64,000 bases of DNA. It comes from Planctomycetota bacterium. GTDB taxonomy: Bacteria; Planctomycetota; UBA1135; GCA-002686595. The notes under the pieces were generated by a model. That model did not search any database and had not been told where the DNA came from. It was given only the letters and a program-made list of their open reading frames with translations. This document shows, piece after piece, positions 1-9,618 of this stretch (the stretch's first letter is position 1; each line of letters opens with the position of its first letter). The position numbers and the translations under genes were made by a program. The stretch lies in assembly GCA_016714045.1 (NCBI GenBank), contig JADJNY010000004.1:124001-188000 (forward strand). Reading direction: 5' to 3'.

Positions 1-2331
1 CGAGAACGAGCACGCGCGCGTGCTCATGGCCGCTGGCCGCATGGAGGAAGCTCTGTCCGTGCTTCGCGCGGAGAACACGGCATACCGCGGACGACCGGGG
101 ACGGAGCTCGTGCGCACGGAGACGCTGATGCTCCTCTCCCAGGCGGAGAGCGCCGACTGTCGCTGGGATGCGGGGCTCGCCTGCCTCGACGAGGCAGCGA
201 ACCTCTTCCCCTCGATCGCATCGGCGCTGGAGGCGGCGCCCGACCCAGCGCTCCAAGCTGCGTTCGTCGATCAACAGCTCCTCGTCCAGCAGGCGCGACG
301 ACAGCGTTGGATGGAGCTCGGGCTGCCCGACCTCGCCGCACGATCGATGCGTGAGTCACGCTCGCTCGTCGGTGACCCGACGAGCGAGCACGACCTGAGC
401 TGGGCGGCTCGGCTCAAGCTGATCGTCACGGCGGAAGCGGACCTCGTGCACGCGCTCGGCGAGCCCGGGGAGGCGGTGCGCATCCTCGAGCGCTTCGAAG
501 CCGAGCATCCGTGGATCGCGGAGCTCGTCCAAGGTGAGCTCGACCTCAGGAAGGGACTCGCAGCCGCGGACGAGGCCAAGCTCGGGCTCGCGGCCGTCGA
601 TCCCGCGGAACGTGCCCTGCAGCTCGTCTTGGAAGATGGAGCGGCGCAAGCCGCGGACGTCCATTGGGCACGTTTGGCGTTGGCCACGCTCGCGCTCCAG
701 CACGGCGAGGTCGAGCGCGCGCGCGCGTTGTACCGCGAGCTGCTCGCAGCGAACGCACCGATCGGCACGCCGTCCTGCTCCAACCTCGACTTACCTGCGC
801 CGCTCGCGGTCCTTCGCGCGCGCATCGCGCTCGCGACGCCGGACGACCACGACGAGCTGGCGGCGGCGCGCACCGAGCTCCTGACGGTGCTGTCCGCGTC
901 CCGCGCCGCATGGAACCGAACGACGCCGCGGCCGGGCGGGATGGGCTGGCGCTTCTGGGGGCCGATCCAAGACCTCCTGACGACGGCGATCGAGCTCGAA
1001 CTCGCCCTCGCGCCCGCGGGTGCCGAGCGTGCGCTCGAGCACGTGCTCGAAGCCGAATCGGTCGGCACGCTCGCGCGCCTCGTCGGGGCGCCGCGGACGA
1101 CCCTCGCCGAGTTCCGCGCGCAGTGCCTGGTTCCCGGCACGGGCGTGCTCGTTTATGTGGAGGGGTCCGCGCGCTCGTGGGTCGGCGCGATCGACCTGCA
1201 CTCCGTCACGTGGGCGCGCATCGAGCCGACCGGGCGGGTCATGCGAGACGTGGACGAGTTCGCGAGACACCTCGACCGGCCGCCCGAGGAAGCCGCGAGC
1301 AGCGACGAAGCCGACATGCGTTCCGTCGGTGCCCGGCTCGCCGACGAGCTCCTCCCCGACTCGATCCGCGCGCGACTGGACGGTTGGGTCGGCGTCTACC
1401 TCGTGAACGAGAGCGCGTTCGGGAGCTTCCCTTGGAGCGCGCTCCCGTACGGCGATTCCGCCATGGGACTGGAGCGCGCCGTCAGCTCCTGCCGAGCCTC
1501 GCCATCGGTGTCTGGCTCGCGCGCGAGACGCTTCCTGCGACGGCACCGCGAGCCGTCGACGTGGCGTTCCTGGGCGCCCCCGCGATCGCTCCGGAAGCCG
1601 CGCAGCGTTTCACCAACCTGCGCCGGCCGATCACGTTCCATGAGCGCGAGCAGGAAGGCCTCGCCGAAGCCTGTCCCTCGCGATCGATCACCTTCTGGTG
1701 CGGCGAGCAGGCCACGTTCGACGTGCTCACGAGCGAGGAGGTCCGTAGGGCCAGCGTGCTGGCCGTGCTCACACACGGCCTCTACGACGACGCGAGCGAG
1801 TTGCCGGCCCACATCGCGCTCGCGCCGAGTTCGCGCTGTCCCGACGGCCTCGTGGGACACACCGTGCTCACGACGTACGGCGAACGGTTCCCCGCGGACG
1901 TGCTCCTGCTCTCCTGCGGTACGGCCCGGGGGCCCGCGCGGGTCGGCGACGACGCCGTCGCGCATTTGGGTCGAACGTTTCTCGGGCTCGGCGCGCGTTC
2001 CGTGATGCTCGCGTCGAACGAGGTCGCCCGCGGACCTGCGCTGAAGCTCGCCGCGACGTACCTCGAGTCGTGCGCCTCGGGGCAGACGACGCGTGCGCAA
2101 GCACTGCGCCTCGCTCGACGAAGCCTCGCGAGCGAAACGAGAACGCGCCATCCGTTCTACTGGGCGCACCTGCAGCTGCTCGGACTCGGGCTCGAGCGGC
2201 CTGCGCCGGTCGCACCGCGGTCCGCGCCCGCACCGAGCGGGTCCTGGCTCCCACTGGCAGCCGCCGTCGCCGGGATCGGAGCGATCGTACTCGGCGCGTG
2301 GTGGCTGCGTCGGCGACGGAGCAGCGCATGA
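1..2331 (+). CDS. TPR-CHAT caspase-like protein, 5' partial, with an apparent frameshift near 1475-1485
   Basis: The frame is already open at base 1, so the true start lies upstream. The N-terminal part, about 300 residues, is rich in helical TPR-like pairs (for example EEALSVLRAENTAYRG). A CHAT domain follows. The reading frame changes near 1475-1485: the first frame ends in meaningless sequence after SAMGLERA, while the next frame resumes with LLPSLAIGVWLARE, a normal CHAT continuation. The expected catalytic dyad lies in the second frame: His in LTHGLYDD (codon at 1774) and Cys in LLSCGTA (codon at 1915). The protein ends with one membrane helix (LAAAVAGIGAIVLGAWWL) and an RRRR stop-transfer, so it is probably tethered to a membrane. 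CHAT proteases are caspase relatives that cleave partner proteins; the partner here is unknown. The split may be a real frameshift or a sequence error. Confidence 0.8.
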
Positions 2332-2336
2332 ACGAC

Positions 2337-2367
2337 GCCGCGCGCGAGGTTCGAGCTCGCGCGCGGC
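2337..2367. terminator. Bidirectional hairpin terminator between convergent genes
   Basis: A perfect 12-bp GC stem (2337-2348 with 2356-2367) and a 7-nt loop lie between the stop of the CHAT gene (2331) and the stop of the FG-GAP gene (2392). No U-tract is present, so it would act as an intrinsic terminator only weakly, or as an RNA 3'-end stabiliser for both transcripts. Confidence 0.5.
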
Positions 2368-2391
2368 GCTTCCACCGACATCGGACTGGAC

Positions 2392-4362
2392 TCAGTTGTT
2401 GGGCACCGGCGTGCCCTGCACGGCGGGCTTGGGAGCTGGCATCGTCGTCGCGGGGATGCCGCTCGGCGCGGGCTTGCGCCGTGTGCCGAGGTTCAGGTTG
2501 GGCGAGGGCGTCGGGGTCATCCCGCCCAGTTCAGGCACGTCTGAGTTGCACGGCGCGACGAGGCGGAGGTAGCCCGACTGCCCCGTGCCGAGGCCGGGAA
2601 GCGTCGTGGGCGGATCCCCTTGGGGGTGGTCACGGACCACCTCGTTCTGGTTGAAGGCGAAAGCCGTCCACGTGGGCCCCGTCCAGAGCACCGCGCTCTG
2701 CGGGTTCGACGGCGTCTCCAGCAAGAGCGCCCGCACCTCGAGCCAGATCACGTCGTTGAACGACGGGTCTTCGTTCGTGGCGCACTCGAAGCCGTCGGGG
2801 TTCACGGGCCCGAGCGTCGACCCCTCGGCCTCGCGCTGGAACGGGACGGGCATCTGGAGGATCCCCTCCAACTCGGTCACGTCGAAGATCTGGTGCGAGA
2901 TGCAGCGCAGGTTCCCATAGCTCCACATACCGCCGGTGAAGTCGAAGGCCTGATACCAGGCGATCACCTGGATCGCGTTGAAGTCCTCTTCATTGACCAC
3001 GAGCGGGTGCAGCAGGCTCCCCGAGTTCGGGATCGTGAGCGCGACGCCCAGGCTGAAGTTGCCCTGCGGATTCACGAGGTCGTCGACCGTGTAGACGCTG
3101 ATCGCGTCGAACTGGCCGTTGCCGATGCAGTCCGCGCAGACCACGTTCTGGGGACCGGTCGGCAAGACCCCGCCACGGTGGAACAGGAAGTCGTTCGTGC
3201 CCGGGCAGGCGAGCAACACATCGTCGACGCCATCGCCGTCGAAGTCGGCGACGGCGGGCTCGGCGAACGAACCCGGGGAGGTCGTACCGCTGGGGAGCTG
3301 CTCGCGGTCCTCCCAGGAGAACCAGGACGATCCGCCCGTGTTCTGGAGGATCCAGGGTCGATCGCTGTCCTCGCGCAGCACCAGGAGGTCCGTGTCGCCA
3401 TCGACCTGGCCGATGCCGGGGCCGGACTGATCCGCCCCGTTCACGCCGGCGATCATCAGGGCATCGGGCGTTTCGCCCTCCTCGGCCAAAATCGGGTACA
3501 CGGTCACGGTCGTGCTCGCGTTCCGCGCGACGGCGATCTCCTGCGTGTACGCGGGCGGGCCCGAGATCGAACTGCGCAGCCACGCGACGCGCTGCTGCGC
3601 CGTCGGCGACGACTGCACGATGGCCAGCGACGCGATCCCGAACTCGGCGTGCGCGACCGTCCGCAGCGGGACGGTCGGGTTCTGGGTCGGGAAGAGGTCG
3701 TGGATCTCGAGCCCTCCCGTCGTGACGACGGCGAGCTCCAGCCCGGTGTCGCCGTCCCAGCGGAGCAGGTCGAGATCCAGGATCTCCGAGGCCAAGGTCA
3801 GGCTGCGCGTCTGCACGCTCGCCCCGGTCTGCTCGCGGAAGAGCAGCGTCAGCCCGTCCGCGGCGACACCGACGTAGGTGGAGACCGCTCCGCGCACCTG
3901 ACAGACGATGCGCTTCGCACCCTGCCAGGACGCGCTCCCGTCGATGACCTGGAAGGGGAAGATCGGCGAGAGGTCCTCGTCCCCCGGTCCCTCCAGCAGC
4001 ATGCGCTTCAGGCCGCCCGCGTTGACGAAGACGACGTTCCCGCGCGTCGTCAGGTCGGGATTGACCTCGGCTGCGATGTCGTTGATGTTGTGGGCGCCGG
4101 GGAGCACGCCCCCGGCCACCGTGGCGGACCAAACGGCCGGCGCGGAGCAGAGCAAGACGCGACCGTTGACGAGGAACGCGGCGTCCCGCACGCCGTCACC
4201 GGTGAACTCACCCACGCAAGACCGGGTCACCGGGCCCGCGAAGGTGAAACCCGACTCGGCCGCGGGGAAGCGCGGGTCGTCCGTCCACTTGAAGATCGGG
4301 CCCTGCGCAGCGACCGGAGCCGCGAGCACACTCGTGAGGAAGAGACGTTGGAGGAGGTTCAT
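2392..4362 (-). CDS. Secreted FG-GAP/VCBS repeat protein
   Basis: The start was set at 4362 because it opens a clean signal peptide (MNLLQRLFLTSVLAAPVAAQ); the open frame upstream of it has no signal features. The mature protein, about 635 residues, contains FG-GAP/VCBS-type calcium-binding blade motifs, such as VADFDGDGVDDVLLACPG (around residue 365) and VGEFTGDGVRDAAFLVNG near the N terminus. Such repeats fold as beta-propellers in extracellular or cell-surface proteins. There is no catalytic signature, and a Pro/Thr-rich tail follows the propeller. No Shine-Dalgarno site is evident. The substrate or ligand is unknown. It is convergent with the CHAT gene and separated by 351 bp from the cytochrome operon, so it is probably independent. 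Confidence 0.75.
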   Translation of the reverse strand: MNLLQRLFLTSVLAAPVAAQGPIFKWTDDPRFPAAESGFTFAGPVTRSCVGEFTGDGVRDAAFLVNGRVLLCSAPAVWSATVAGGVLPGAHNINDIAAEVNPDLTTRGNVVFVNAGGLKRMLLEGPGDEDLSPIFPFQVIDGSASWQGAKRIVCQVRGAVSTYVGVAADGLTLLFREQTGASVQTRSLTLASEILDLDLLRWDGDTGLELAVVTTGGLEIHDLFPTQNPTVPLRTVAHAEFGIASLAIVQSSPTAQQRVAWLRSSISGPPAYTQEIAVARNASTTVTVYPILAEEGETPDALMIAGVNGADQSGPGIGQVDGDTDLLVLREDSDRPWILQNTGGSSWFSWEDREQLPSGTTSPGSFAEPAVADFDGDGVDDVLLACPGTNDFLFHRGGVLPTGPQNVVCADCIGNGQFDAISVYTVDDLVNPQGNFSLGVALTIPNSGSLLHPLVVNEEDFNAIQVIAWYQAFDFTGGMWSYGNLRCISHQIFDVTELEGILQMPVPFQREAEGSTLGPVNPDGFECATNEDPSFNDVIWLEVRALLLETPSNPQSAVLWTGPTWTAFAFNQNEVVRDHPQGDPPTTLPGLGTGQSGYLRLVAPCNSDVPELGGMTPTPSPNLNLGTRRKPAPSGIPATTMPAPKPAVQGTPVPNN

Positions 4363-4713
4363 GGGGTGATGTCCGCGCGGGTCGCGAGGGTCCGCCCTCG
4401 TGAGGGCGCCGCGAAGCAGAAGGTGGGTTCGAGGGGTTGGAGCGGATCGCACCCCGCTCTCCGTGAAGTTCGGCTCGTTCGAGGCCAACGACGGCGAGTG
4501 GGGCTCGATGGGTCGCCTGCTGCTTGTCCAGGCCCCCGGACTTGGTTGTCGGGAACGTGGAGGAAATCTCGGTCGACTCGCCCACGCCGACCCAGCCTAG
4601 CCACGGAAGCGCCGCGCGTTGCGCCGGCTCCAGGTCCAACCTGCGACGATCGACGGCGCCTCCCCGGTCCCCAGAGAGGGGAGCAGGCGACGCGCACCGG
4701 GCCTGAGCCCCCG
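4363..4713. other. Intergenic stretch, no gene seen
   Basis: This lies downstream of the porin-cytochrome pair and upstream of the FG-GAP gene, both on the minus strand. A 6-bp GC hairpin (4660-4665 with 4678-4683) lies about 30 nt past the cytochrome stop and could be its terminator. No convincing promoter was found for the FG-GAP gene. Confidence 0.4.
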
Positions 4714-5445
4714 CTAGTTGTTGATCTCCGCCTGCTGCCACGTCCGCGGCAGGTGGCACCGATCGCAACGATCCACCCAGCCGAGACCGACGTGGTTCGG
4801 GTTCGTCGCCTGTGCGAGATCGCTCTGGTGGCAGGTCACGCACTCCGTGTCGGTCGGCTGGAAGTGCCCGACCTCGGCGCCCGCGTGGCACCGGTTGCAG
4901 CTCGTCACCGCGTGCACGCCGACGAGCGGGAACCGCGTCTTGCGGTGGAGCTCGACTTGGCCCTGTGGCTGCCAGCTCGTCTCCTGATGGCAGCGTTCGC
5001 AGCTCGCGCCGAGCTCGCCGCGGTGCACGTCCTCGTGGCATCCGGCGCAACCGCGCGCCGCGAACGCGCTCACCGGACCGCGGTCGTTGTGACAACGGAT
5101 GCACGTCGCGCTCGCGTGCGCGCCGTCGAGCGGCACGCCCGTCTCTCCGGCGTGGTCGAACGTGAAGTCGTCGCGCAGATCCTGCCAGCCCTGGCCCTCG
5201 TGGCACAGCGCGCAGTCGGCCGGGAACGTCTCGTGCGGGAGCACGGGACCGAAGCCGGCGTGCCACAGTCGGATGCGCGCCGCGTCCGTGCCCTGCACCG
5301 CGCACGCGACGACGAGCAGGCTCGCGGCCGACGCGAGCAACACGACCCGCGCGCGACGCGTCCAGCGTGCCCGGCGAGCTCCGCGCGCACTCTGCGACCC
5401 CGGCGCGCCGCCCTCGTGGTCCGTTCGATGCGTCCCGGATCCCAT
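4714..5445 (-). CDS. Seven-haem c-type cytochrome lipoprotein (porin-cytochrome conduit partner)
   Basis: The 243-residue protein has a hydrophobic leader ending in a lipobox (LLVVAC, Cys about 48), predicting lipid anchoring, probably at the outer membrane. Seven CXXCH haem sites follow: CALCH, CIRCH, CAGCH, CERCH, CNRCH, CVTCH and CDRCH. The modules resemble those of the 23-haem protein upstream (GCAGCHEDVHRGEL, then FPL-G-H-x4-C-x2-CH). Extra His residues between sites could serve as distal ligands. The ATG at 5445 overlaps the TGA of the beta-barrel gene by one base (TGATG), implying translational coupling and a stoichiometric pair. By analogy with Mtr/Pcc/Omc conduits it would pass electrons through or at the outer face of the barrel. 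Its placement at the inner or outer leaflet cannot be read from sequence. Confidence 0.85.
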   Translation of the reverse strand: MGSGTHRTDHEGGAPGSQSARGARRARWTRRARVVLLASAASLLVVACAVQGTDAARIRLWHAGFGPVLPHETFPADCALCHEGQGWQDLRDDFTFDHAGETGVPLDGAHASATCIRCHNDRGPVSAFAARGCAGCHEDVHRGELGASCERCHQETSWQPQGQVELHRKTRFPLVGVHAVTSCNRCHAGAEVGHFQPTDTECVTCHQSDLAQATNPNHVGLGWVDRCDRCHLPRTWQQAEINN

Positions 5446-7163
5446 CAGAAGCTCCTCTGCAGGTAGAACCCCGCGGCGTAGCCCGTCTCGTCGTCGAAGA
5501 GCTGGCCTTCGACGTGCGTGGAGATGCTCCAGCCGCCCTCCGTCGTCCAGTCCCAGCTCGCGCGCACCCGGTGCTGCGGGAGCTCGTTGTTGTCCGTCCC
5601 GAAGCCCTCGAACAGGTGCCGCGCGAACTCGTAGTCGACGTGCCAGCGCGAGCTCCCCGCGCTGTGGCCGAGCGAGCACCGCCCCCCCACCGTCGAGGTG
5701 TAGCGGCCCTTGTCGGCGAACCCCGCGAGCTCGAGCTCGCCGCCGTCGACGATCACGTCGTCGAACACGAAGCCGAGCTCGCCGTTCGCGCCGTCGTCGT
5801 CCTCGTCGATCCACGCGCCGACGTCGACGTTCGCACGCCACGAGTCCGACAGCGGCTTCGTGGCCGCGAGCGCGACACGCTCCGTGTGATCATCCGCGAG
5901 CTGCGCGTCGGTCACGGGCAAGAATTCGTCGCGCTCGAGCTCGGGGAAGGCGAAGTGCGTGTACGTGAGGCCGAAGTAGCCGCCGTCGCTCCAGCGGCGG
6001 CTCGTGTTCACGACCGCCTGCGTGACCTCGACGCCCGCGCCCTTCGCGGCGTCGGTCGAGCCGTACACGTCGACCCAGATCGTGCCGCGCATCGTCCATG
6101 CGTCGCGCGGGACGACCTCGAGCTTCGCGACGAGCAGGTCGCGGTCGGCCGCGAAGTCGTGGAAGGTCTTCTGGAAGCCCACCGTCGCGGACGCGGTCTC
6201 GCTCTCGTCGTTCACCCACCGTCCGAACGCGGCGAACTGCAGGTCGGTGAGCGTGCTCTGCTCCGCGTCGGGCTCGGGCAAGAAGCCGACGCTCGCGCCG
6301 AACGAGCTGCCGCCCGAGAGGCGACGGCTCCACTCGAAGCCGTCCAGCACGCCGAACTCGGGCACCGAGTGCTGCAGGAAGCGCCCGAACTCGAGGCGAG
6401 TCGCGTCGAAGCGCGTTCCGCCGAGCGTGTAGGACAGGCGATCGAGCCGCGCGCGCTCCGCCTGGTCGTCGTCGCCGTCGGGGACGTCCGTGCGGCGGTA
6501 GTTGAGCTCGCCGTCGACGCGCAGGACGCCGCCGTTCCCGAACGCGTTCTCGTACTCCGCGCCGGCGCCGACGCGCAGGAACGTGTCCGTGCGCGGACCG
6601 TCGCTCGATCCGAGCACGTCGCCGATCGCGTACCACCGGCCGGTGATGCGCGCGGCGCGCTCCGACGGGCGGATCGCGCGGACGCGCGCGAGCAGCGGCT
6701 CACCCGGTGTCCACTCGTCGTCTTGGTTCGTCCACGGAAGCTCGGGCTCCACCGCGGGCTGTGCGGGGGCTTCGGGCGCCGGAGCGCTCGCCGGCGGCTT
6801 CGCTTTCGGCGCGAGACGCTCGGACGGCACGCGCACGTCGCCCTTCGTTCCCGGCGCGGGCACGAACGCGGGATCGTCGAGCAGCACGACGGCGCTGCGC
6901 TCCTGGAGTTCGCTCACCGTGCCGCCGAACGTACGGCCGTCGCGCAGGCGGAACGTGACGCGATCCTGCAGCGCGATGCCGTCGACGGAGCCGTGGTCGA
7001 CGAGCGCGGCGCGCGGGCGCGAGGAGGTCACGCGCAACTCGACGAGCTCGAAGCCCTGCTCCGGCGTCGCGGCGGGTGGGTCTTGAGGGAGGGTGAACGC
7101 TCGTGCGGCGCAGGGCGCGGCGAGGACGAGCGTCAGGACGACCGGATCCAGCGCGCGGCGCAT
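5445..7163 (-). CDS. Outer-membrane beta-barrel protein (porin of a cytochrome conduit)
   Basis: The start at 7163 is chosen for a strong Shine-Dalgarno site (AAGGAG at 7175-7180) and a signal peptide (MRRALDPVVLTLVLAAPCAARA). The 572-residue protein has a small N-terminal beta domain (about residues 35-115), a Pro/Ala linker, then about 420 residues of alternating amphipathic strands ending in Phe (YAAGFYLQRSF), the usual C-terminal signal for outer-membrane assembly. Strands carry the typical aromatic-girdle pattern (for example WSDGGYFGLTYTHFAF). No known enzyme motif is present. The next gene, overlapping by one base, is a seven-haem lipoprotein, and a 23-haem cytochrome lies upstream. 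That context is why I read it as the barrel sheath of an electron conduit; a general porin is the alternative. Confidence 0.75.
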   Translation of the reverse strand: MRRALDPVVLTLVLAAPCAARAFTLPQDPPAATPEQGFELVELRVTSSRPRAALVDHGSVDGIALQDRVTFRLRDGRTFGGTVSELQERSAVVLLDDPAFVPAPGTKGDVRVPSERLAPKAKPPASAPAPEAPAQPAVEPELPWTNQDDEWTPGEPLLARVRAIRPSERAARITGRWYAIGDVLGSSDGPRTDTFLRVGAGAEYENAFGNGGVLRVDGELNYRRTDVPDGDDDQAERARLDRLSYTLGGTRFDATRLEFGRFLQHSVPEFGVLDGFEWSRRLSGGSSFGASVGFLPEPDAEQSTLTDLQFAAFGRWVNDESETASATVGFQKTFHDFAADRDLLVAKLEVVPRDAWTMRGTIWVDVYGSTDAAKGAGVEVTQAVVNTSRRWSDGGYFGLTYTHFAFPELERDEFLPVTDAQLADDHTERVALAATKPLSDSWRANVDVGAWIDEDDDGANGELGFVFDDVIVDGGELELAGFADKGRYTSTVGGRCSLGHSAGSSRWHVDYEFARHLFEGFGTDNNELPQHRVRASWDWTTEGGWSISTHVEGQLFDDETGYAAGFYLQRSF

Positions 7164-7548
7164 CGAGCGTTCTTCTCCTTCATGACCTCGTCGGCGCGCG
7201 CTGCGAACGGATGGCTGCGGTTGGCGCTGACGTCTCCCGGGGTGTGGATCGGTCGGGGGCGGGGTGGGTCTTGACGGAGGTTGGGAACTGTTGAGGCGGG
7301 GTGGGTGTCGGTCGGGAGCGCAATTGCCAGATGGGGCGACGCGGGGGGAGGGACGCAACGGAGCCCATTCGGATGCTCCGCATTCCGGACTCCGCGTTGG
7401 CTCGGGCCGGAAGACCGGCCCATGCCAGCGCGGAGTTCTAGGGGCTCTCAGCGACGAGCGAGAGGCGTGCTGTGAATGCGCGTGATGCGTGAGGCCGGGG
7501 CGGGGCGATTCGCGGGTGGTTTGGTGCCTGCAGCCTCGCGGGGGTTGC
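7164..7548. other. Intergenic region holding structured repeat copy A
   Basis: 385 bp separate the 23-haem gene from the porin gene. Apart from the 154-nt structured repeat (7307-7460, listed separately) and a G-rich stretch around 7255-7306, I see no gene. The region must hold the porin's promoter or a processing/attenuation site if all four genes are co-transcribed. Confidence 0.5.
7307..7460. repeat. 154-nt structured intergenic element, copy A
   Basis: The element aligns end to end with 49821-49974 at the same length of 154 nt. The flanks are conserved (GTCGGTCGGG, CGCAATTGCC, GATGGGGCGAC, GGGACGCAACGG at the left; GGCTCTCAGC and GAGCG at the right). The middle differs but folds alike. 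Copy A has an outer stem 7389-7396/7429-7436, an inner TGGC/GCCA stem, and a perfect 7-bp tip stem 7404-7410/7415-7421 around an AAGA loop. A small hairpin precedes it, around 7360-7380. Different bases with the same pairing suggests selection on structure: a structured RNA, or a palindromic mobile element. No protein is encoded. Confidence 0.65.
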
Positions 7549-9618
7549 TCAGCGGCGGCGGGGGCGACGTAGGAGCACGTCTTCGCTCACGCCATGGCAT
7601 TCCGCGCATTCGATGGGCAGGGGTTTGTAGCGCACGACTTCGTCGCCGTTCGGGAGCGTGAAGGGCTTGTGGCAGGCGGAGCAGTCGAGCGCGCGGTGTT
7701 GTTCGCCGAGCGGGAAGCGCGAGTCGCGGTCGTGCGAGAAGGTCGAGAAGGACTCGACCGCGCTCGCGTGGCAGCGTGCGCAATCCGTGCGGCCTGCGAC
7801 GGCGAACTGGCCCTCGTGCACGTCGACGTGGCAGTCGGAGCAGGCCGTGCCGCGCGCGCGGCCCCATGTGCGCCCAATCGAGTCGGCGCGCGGGAGCTGT
7901 GCGTGGCAGCCCGAGCAGCTCACGTCCGCGTGGTCGCCGACGAGCGGGTAGCCCGTCCACGCTGCGTGGTCGAAGCCGTCGGGGAACGCGCGGAACGAGC
8001 TCTCGACGTGGCAGCGCGCGCAGTCCGTCCTGCCCGCGACCTCGCGCGGCATCGACGGCGCGTCGAAGCGGCCTTGGTGCACGTCCTGGTGGCAGGTCAC
8101 GCAGCCCTTCATCGCGCCGAAGTGCTCCTCGACGCGCCCGAACGTGCGCTTCGCCTCGTCGGGCTCCTTGCGCGGGTAGTGGCACAGGGTGCATTCGCCT
8201 TGAGCGTGCGCGCCCTCGATCGGGAAGCCCGTCCACCGGCCATGGTCGAAGCGGCTCTCCGGCACCTGCGCGAAGCCCTGCGTGTCGTGGCAACGCGCGC
8301 AGTCGCCGTGAACGACGTCGGGGAGCGGCTCCGTGCGTGCTGCGAAGAAGCCCGCGTGCGCGTCGGCGTGGCACGTCTCGCACGTCGAGCCCGTCCCGTG
8401 GAACGTGCGCGGGGTCTCCTCGTTCTCCTTCGCGTGGCAGTCCTCGCACTTCAGCTCGAGGTGCTTCCCGTCGAGCGGCAGCGCCGTCCGCGCGTGCGTC
8501 TCGACGGTGAACGCGTGCGGCTCGAAGTGCAGCCGGTCGTGGCACGCGGTGCACTCACGGCCCGCGAACGCGCCGGTCGCGAACTGACCTTCGTGCACGT
8601 CCTCGTGGCACGCGCTGCACTGCTCGGCGCCGCGGCCGGGGTAGCGCGCGCCGAACTCGGCGAACTGCGGGTCGTGGCACTTCGCGCACTCGACCGCGTC
8701 GTGCGGCGCGACGAGCGGGTAGCCGGCGAGCGCGTGCTGCTCGGGCGTCACGACGAGCCCCTTCTCGCGGAAGCTCGTGTGCTCCGCGGCGTGGCAGGTG
8801 ACGCACCCTTGCTCGCGCTCCATCCCCACCATCGCCGCGGCGCCCGTCGCGAACGCGGGTTGGTGCGGCGAAGCGTGGCACTGCTCGCACGTGCGCACGA
8901 CGGGCTCCAGGTCCGACTTCGCGAGCGCCTCGAGCGAGTGCACGCTCTCCGCGGCATGGCACGCGCGGCAATCGAGCGCGGCGTGGCCGCCGACGAGCGG
9001 CAGGTAGCGCTCGTGCCCTTCCGAGTGGAGCGTCTTCCAGCCCGACTGTCCGTGGCAGCTCGCGCACGCGACCTGGAACGCGCCCTTGTGCACGTCTTCG
9101 TGGCACGTCGCGCAGTCCTGGTCGAGCCCGCCGAAGCGCTGCGCGTCCTTCGGTAGCACCGGAGCTTCCGCGTGCTCGTGGCACTTGGAGCAGTCCTGGT
9201 CGAGGTGCTTGCCGTCCATCCGCCAGCCGACGAGCAAGTGGTCGAACGCATCCGGGTCCGGGACGCCGGCGCGCGCGAAGCTCGCGCGGTTCACGATCGC
9301 GAAGCTCTCGCCGTGGTGCTCGCCGTGGCAGAGCGCGCACGTCGACGCCTTGTCCTTTCCGAGCGCGCCGTGGAGCCCGTCGCCGGCTTCGATCTGCTCG
9401 CCGATGCGCGCGTGGCAGTCCAAGCACGCTTCCGTCATCGTCGTGAACCAGCCGCCGTGGCACGCGGAGCATCCGCTCGAGCCCGCGAGGTCCTCCTCGC
9501 GTCCGTGCACGCTCGTCAGCGGTCCGGGCGACTTGCGCTCGAGGTCGACGACCGCGAGGAACGACACCGCGACCAGCGAGAAGAACGCGATCCAGACCTT
9601 CGGGCTCTTCAAGTTCAC
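7549..9618 (-). CDS. 23-haem c-type cytochrome, membrane-anchored
   Basis: The start is the GTG at 9618, whose GTGA overlaps the stop of the upstream gene, with GGAGG about 8 nt before it. The 689-residue product opens with one membrane helix (VWIAFFSLVAVSFLAVVDL) and no clear cleavage site, so it is probably anchored in the inner membrane with its body in the periplasm. I count 23 CXXCH motifs and no other recognisable domain. Several recur in a unit of the form C-x2-CH-x-DVH-x-G-x-F ... C-x2-CH ... FDH ... PL-G-H-x4-C-x2-CH, typical of tandem cytochrome c7/c3-like modules. It would act as a periplasmic electron wire between the inner-membrane oxidoreductase encoded just upstream and the outer-membrane barrel/cytochrome pair downstream. 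The haem count is direct; the role is inferred from context. Confidence 0.9.
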   Translation of the reverse strand: MNLKSPKVWIAFFSLVAVSFLAVVDLERKSPGPLTSVHGREEDLAGSSGCSACHGGWFTTMTEACLDCHARIGEQIEAGDGLHGALGKDKASTCALCHGEHHGESFAIVNRASFARAGVPDPDAFDHLLVGWRMDGKHLDQDCSKCHEHAEAPVLPKDAQRFGGLDQDCATCHEDVHKGAFQVACASCHGQSGWKTLHSEGHERYLPLVGGHAALDCRACHAAESVHSLEALAKSDLEPVVRTCEQCHASPHQPAFATGAAAMVGMEREQGCVTCHAAEHTSFREKGLVVTPEQHALAGYPLVAPHDAVECAKCHDPQFAEFGARYPGRGAEQCSACHEDVHEGQFATGAFAGRECTACHDRLHFEPHAFTVETHARTALPLDGKHLELKCEDCHAKENEETPRTFHGTGSTCETCHADAHAGFFAARTEPLPDVVHGDCARCHDTQGFAQVPESRFDHGRWTGFPIEGAHAQGECTLCHYPRKEPDEAKRTFGRVEEHFGAMKGCVTCHQDVHQGRFDAPSMPREVAGRTDCARCHVESSFRAFPDGFDHAAWTGYPLVGDHADVSCSGCHAQLPRADSIGRTWGRARGTACSDCHVDVHEGQFAVAGRTDCARCHASAVESFSTFSHDRDSRFPLGEQHRALDCSACHKPFTLPNGDEVVRYKPLPIECAECHGVSEDVLLRRPRRR

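Noticed and set aside
1..2331. CHAT protein as part of a CRISPR-linked or gasdermin defence system
   Set aside because: No CRISPR, gasdermin or other defence partner is visible next to it; the upstream side is cut off.
2620..5466. A 948-codon open frame on the plus strand
   Set aside because: Antisense to the FG-GAP and cytochrome genes; composition is Arg/Val-rich frame shadow typical of GC-rich DNA, with no domain or ribosome site.
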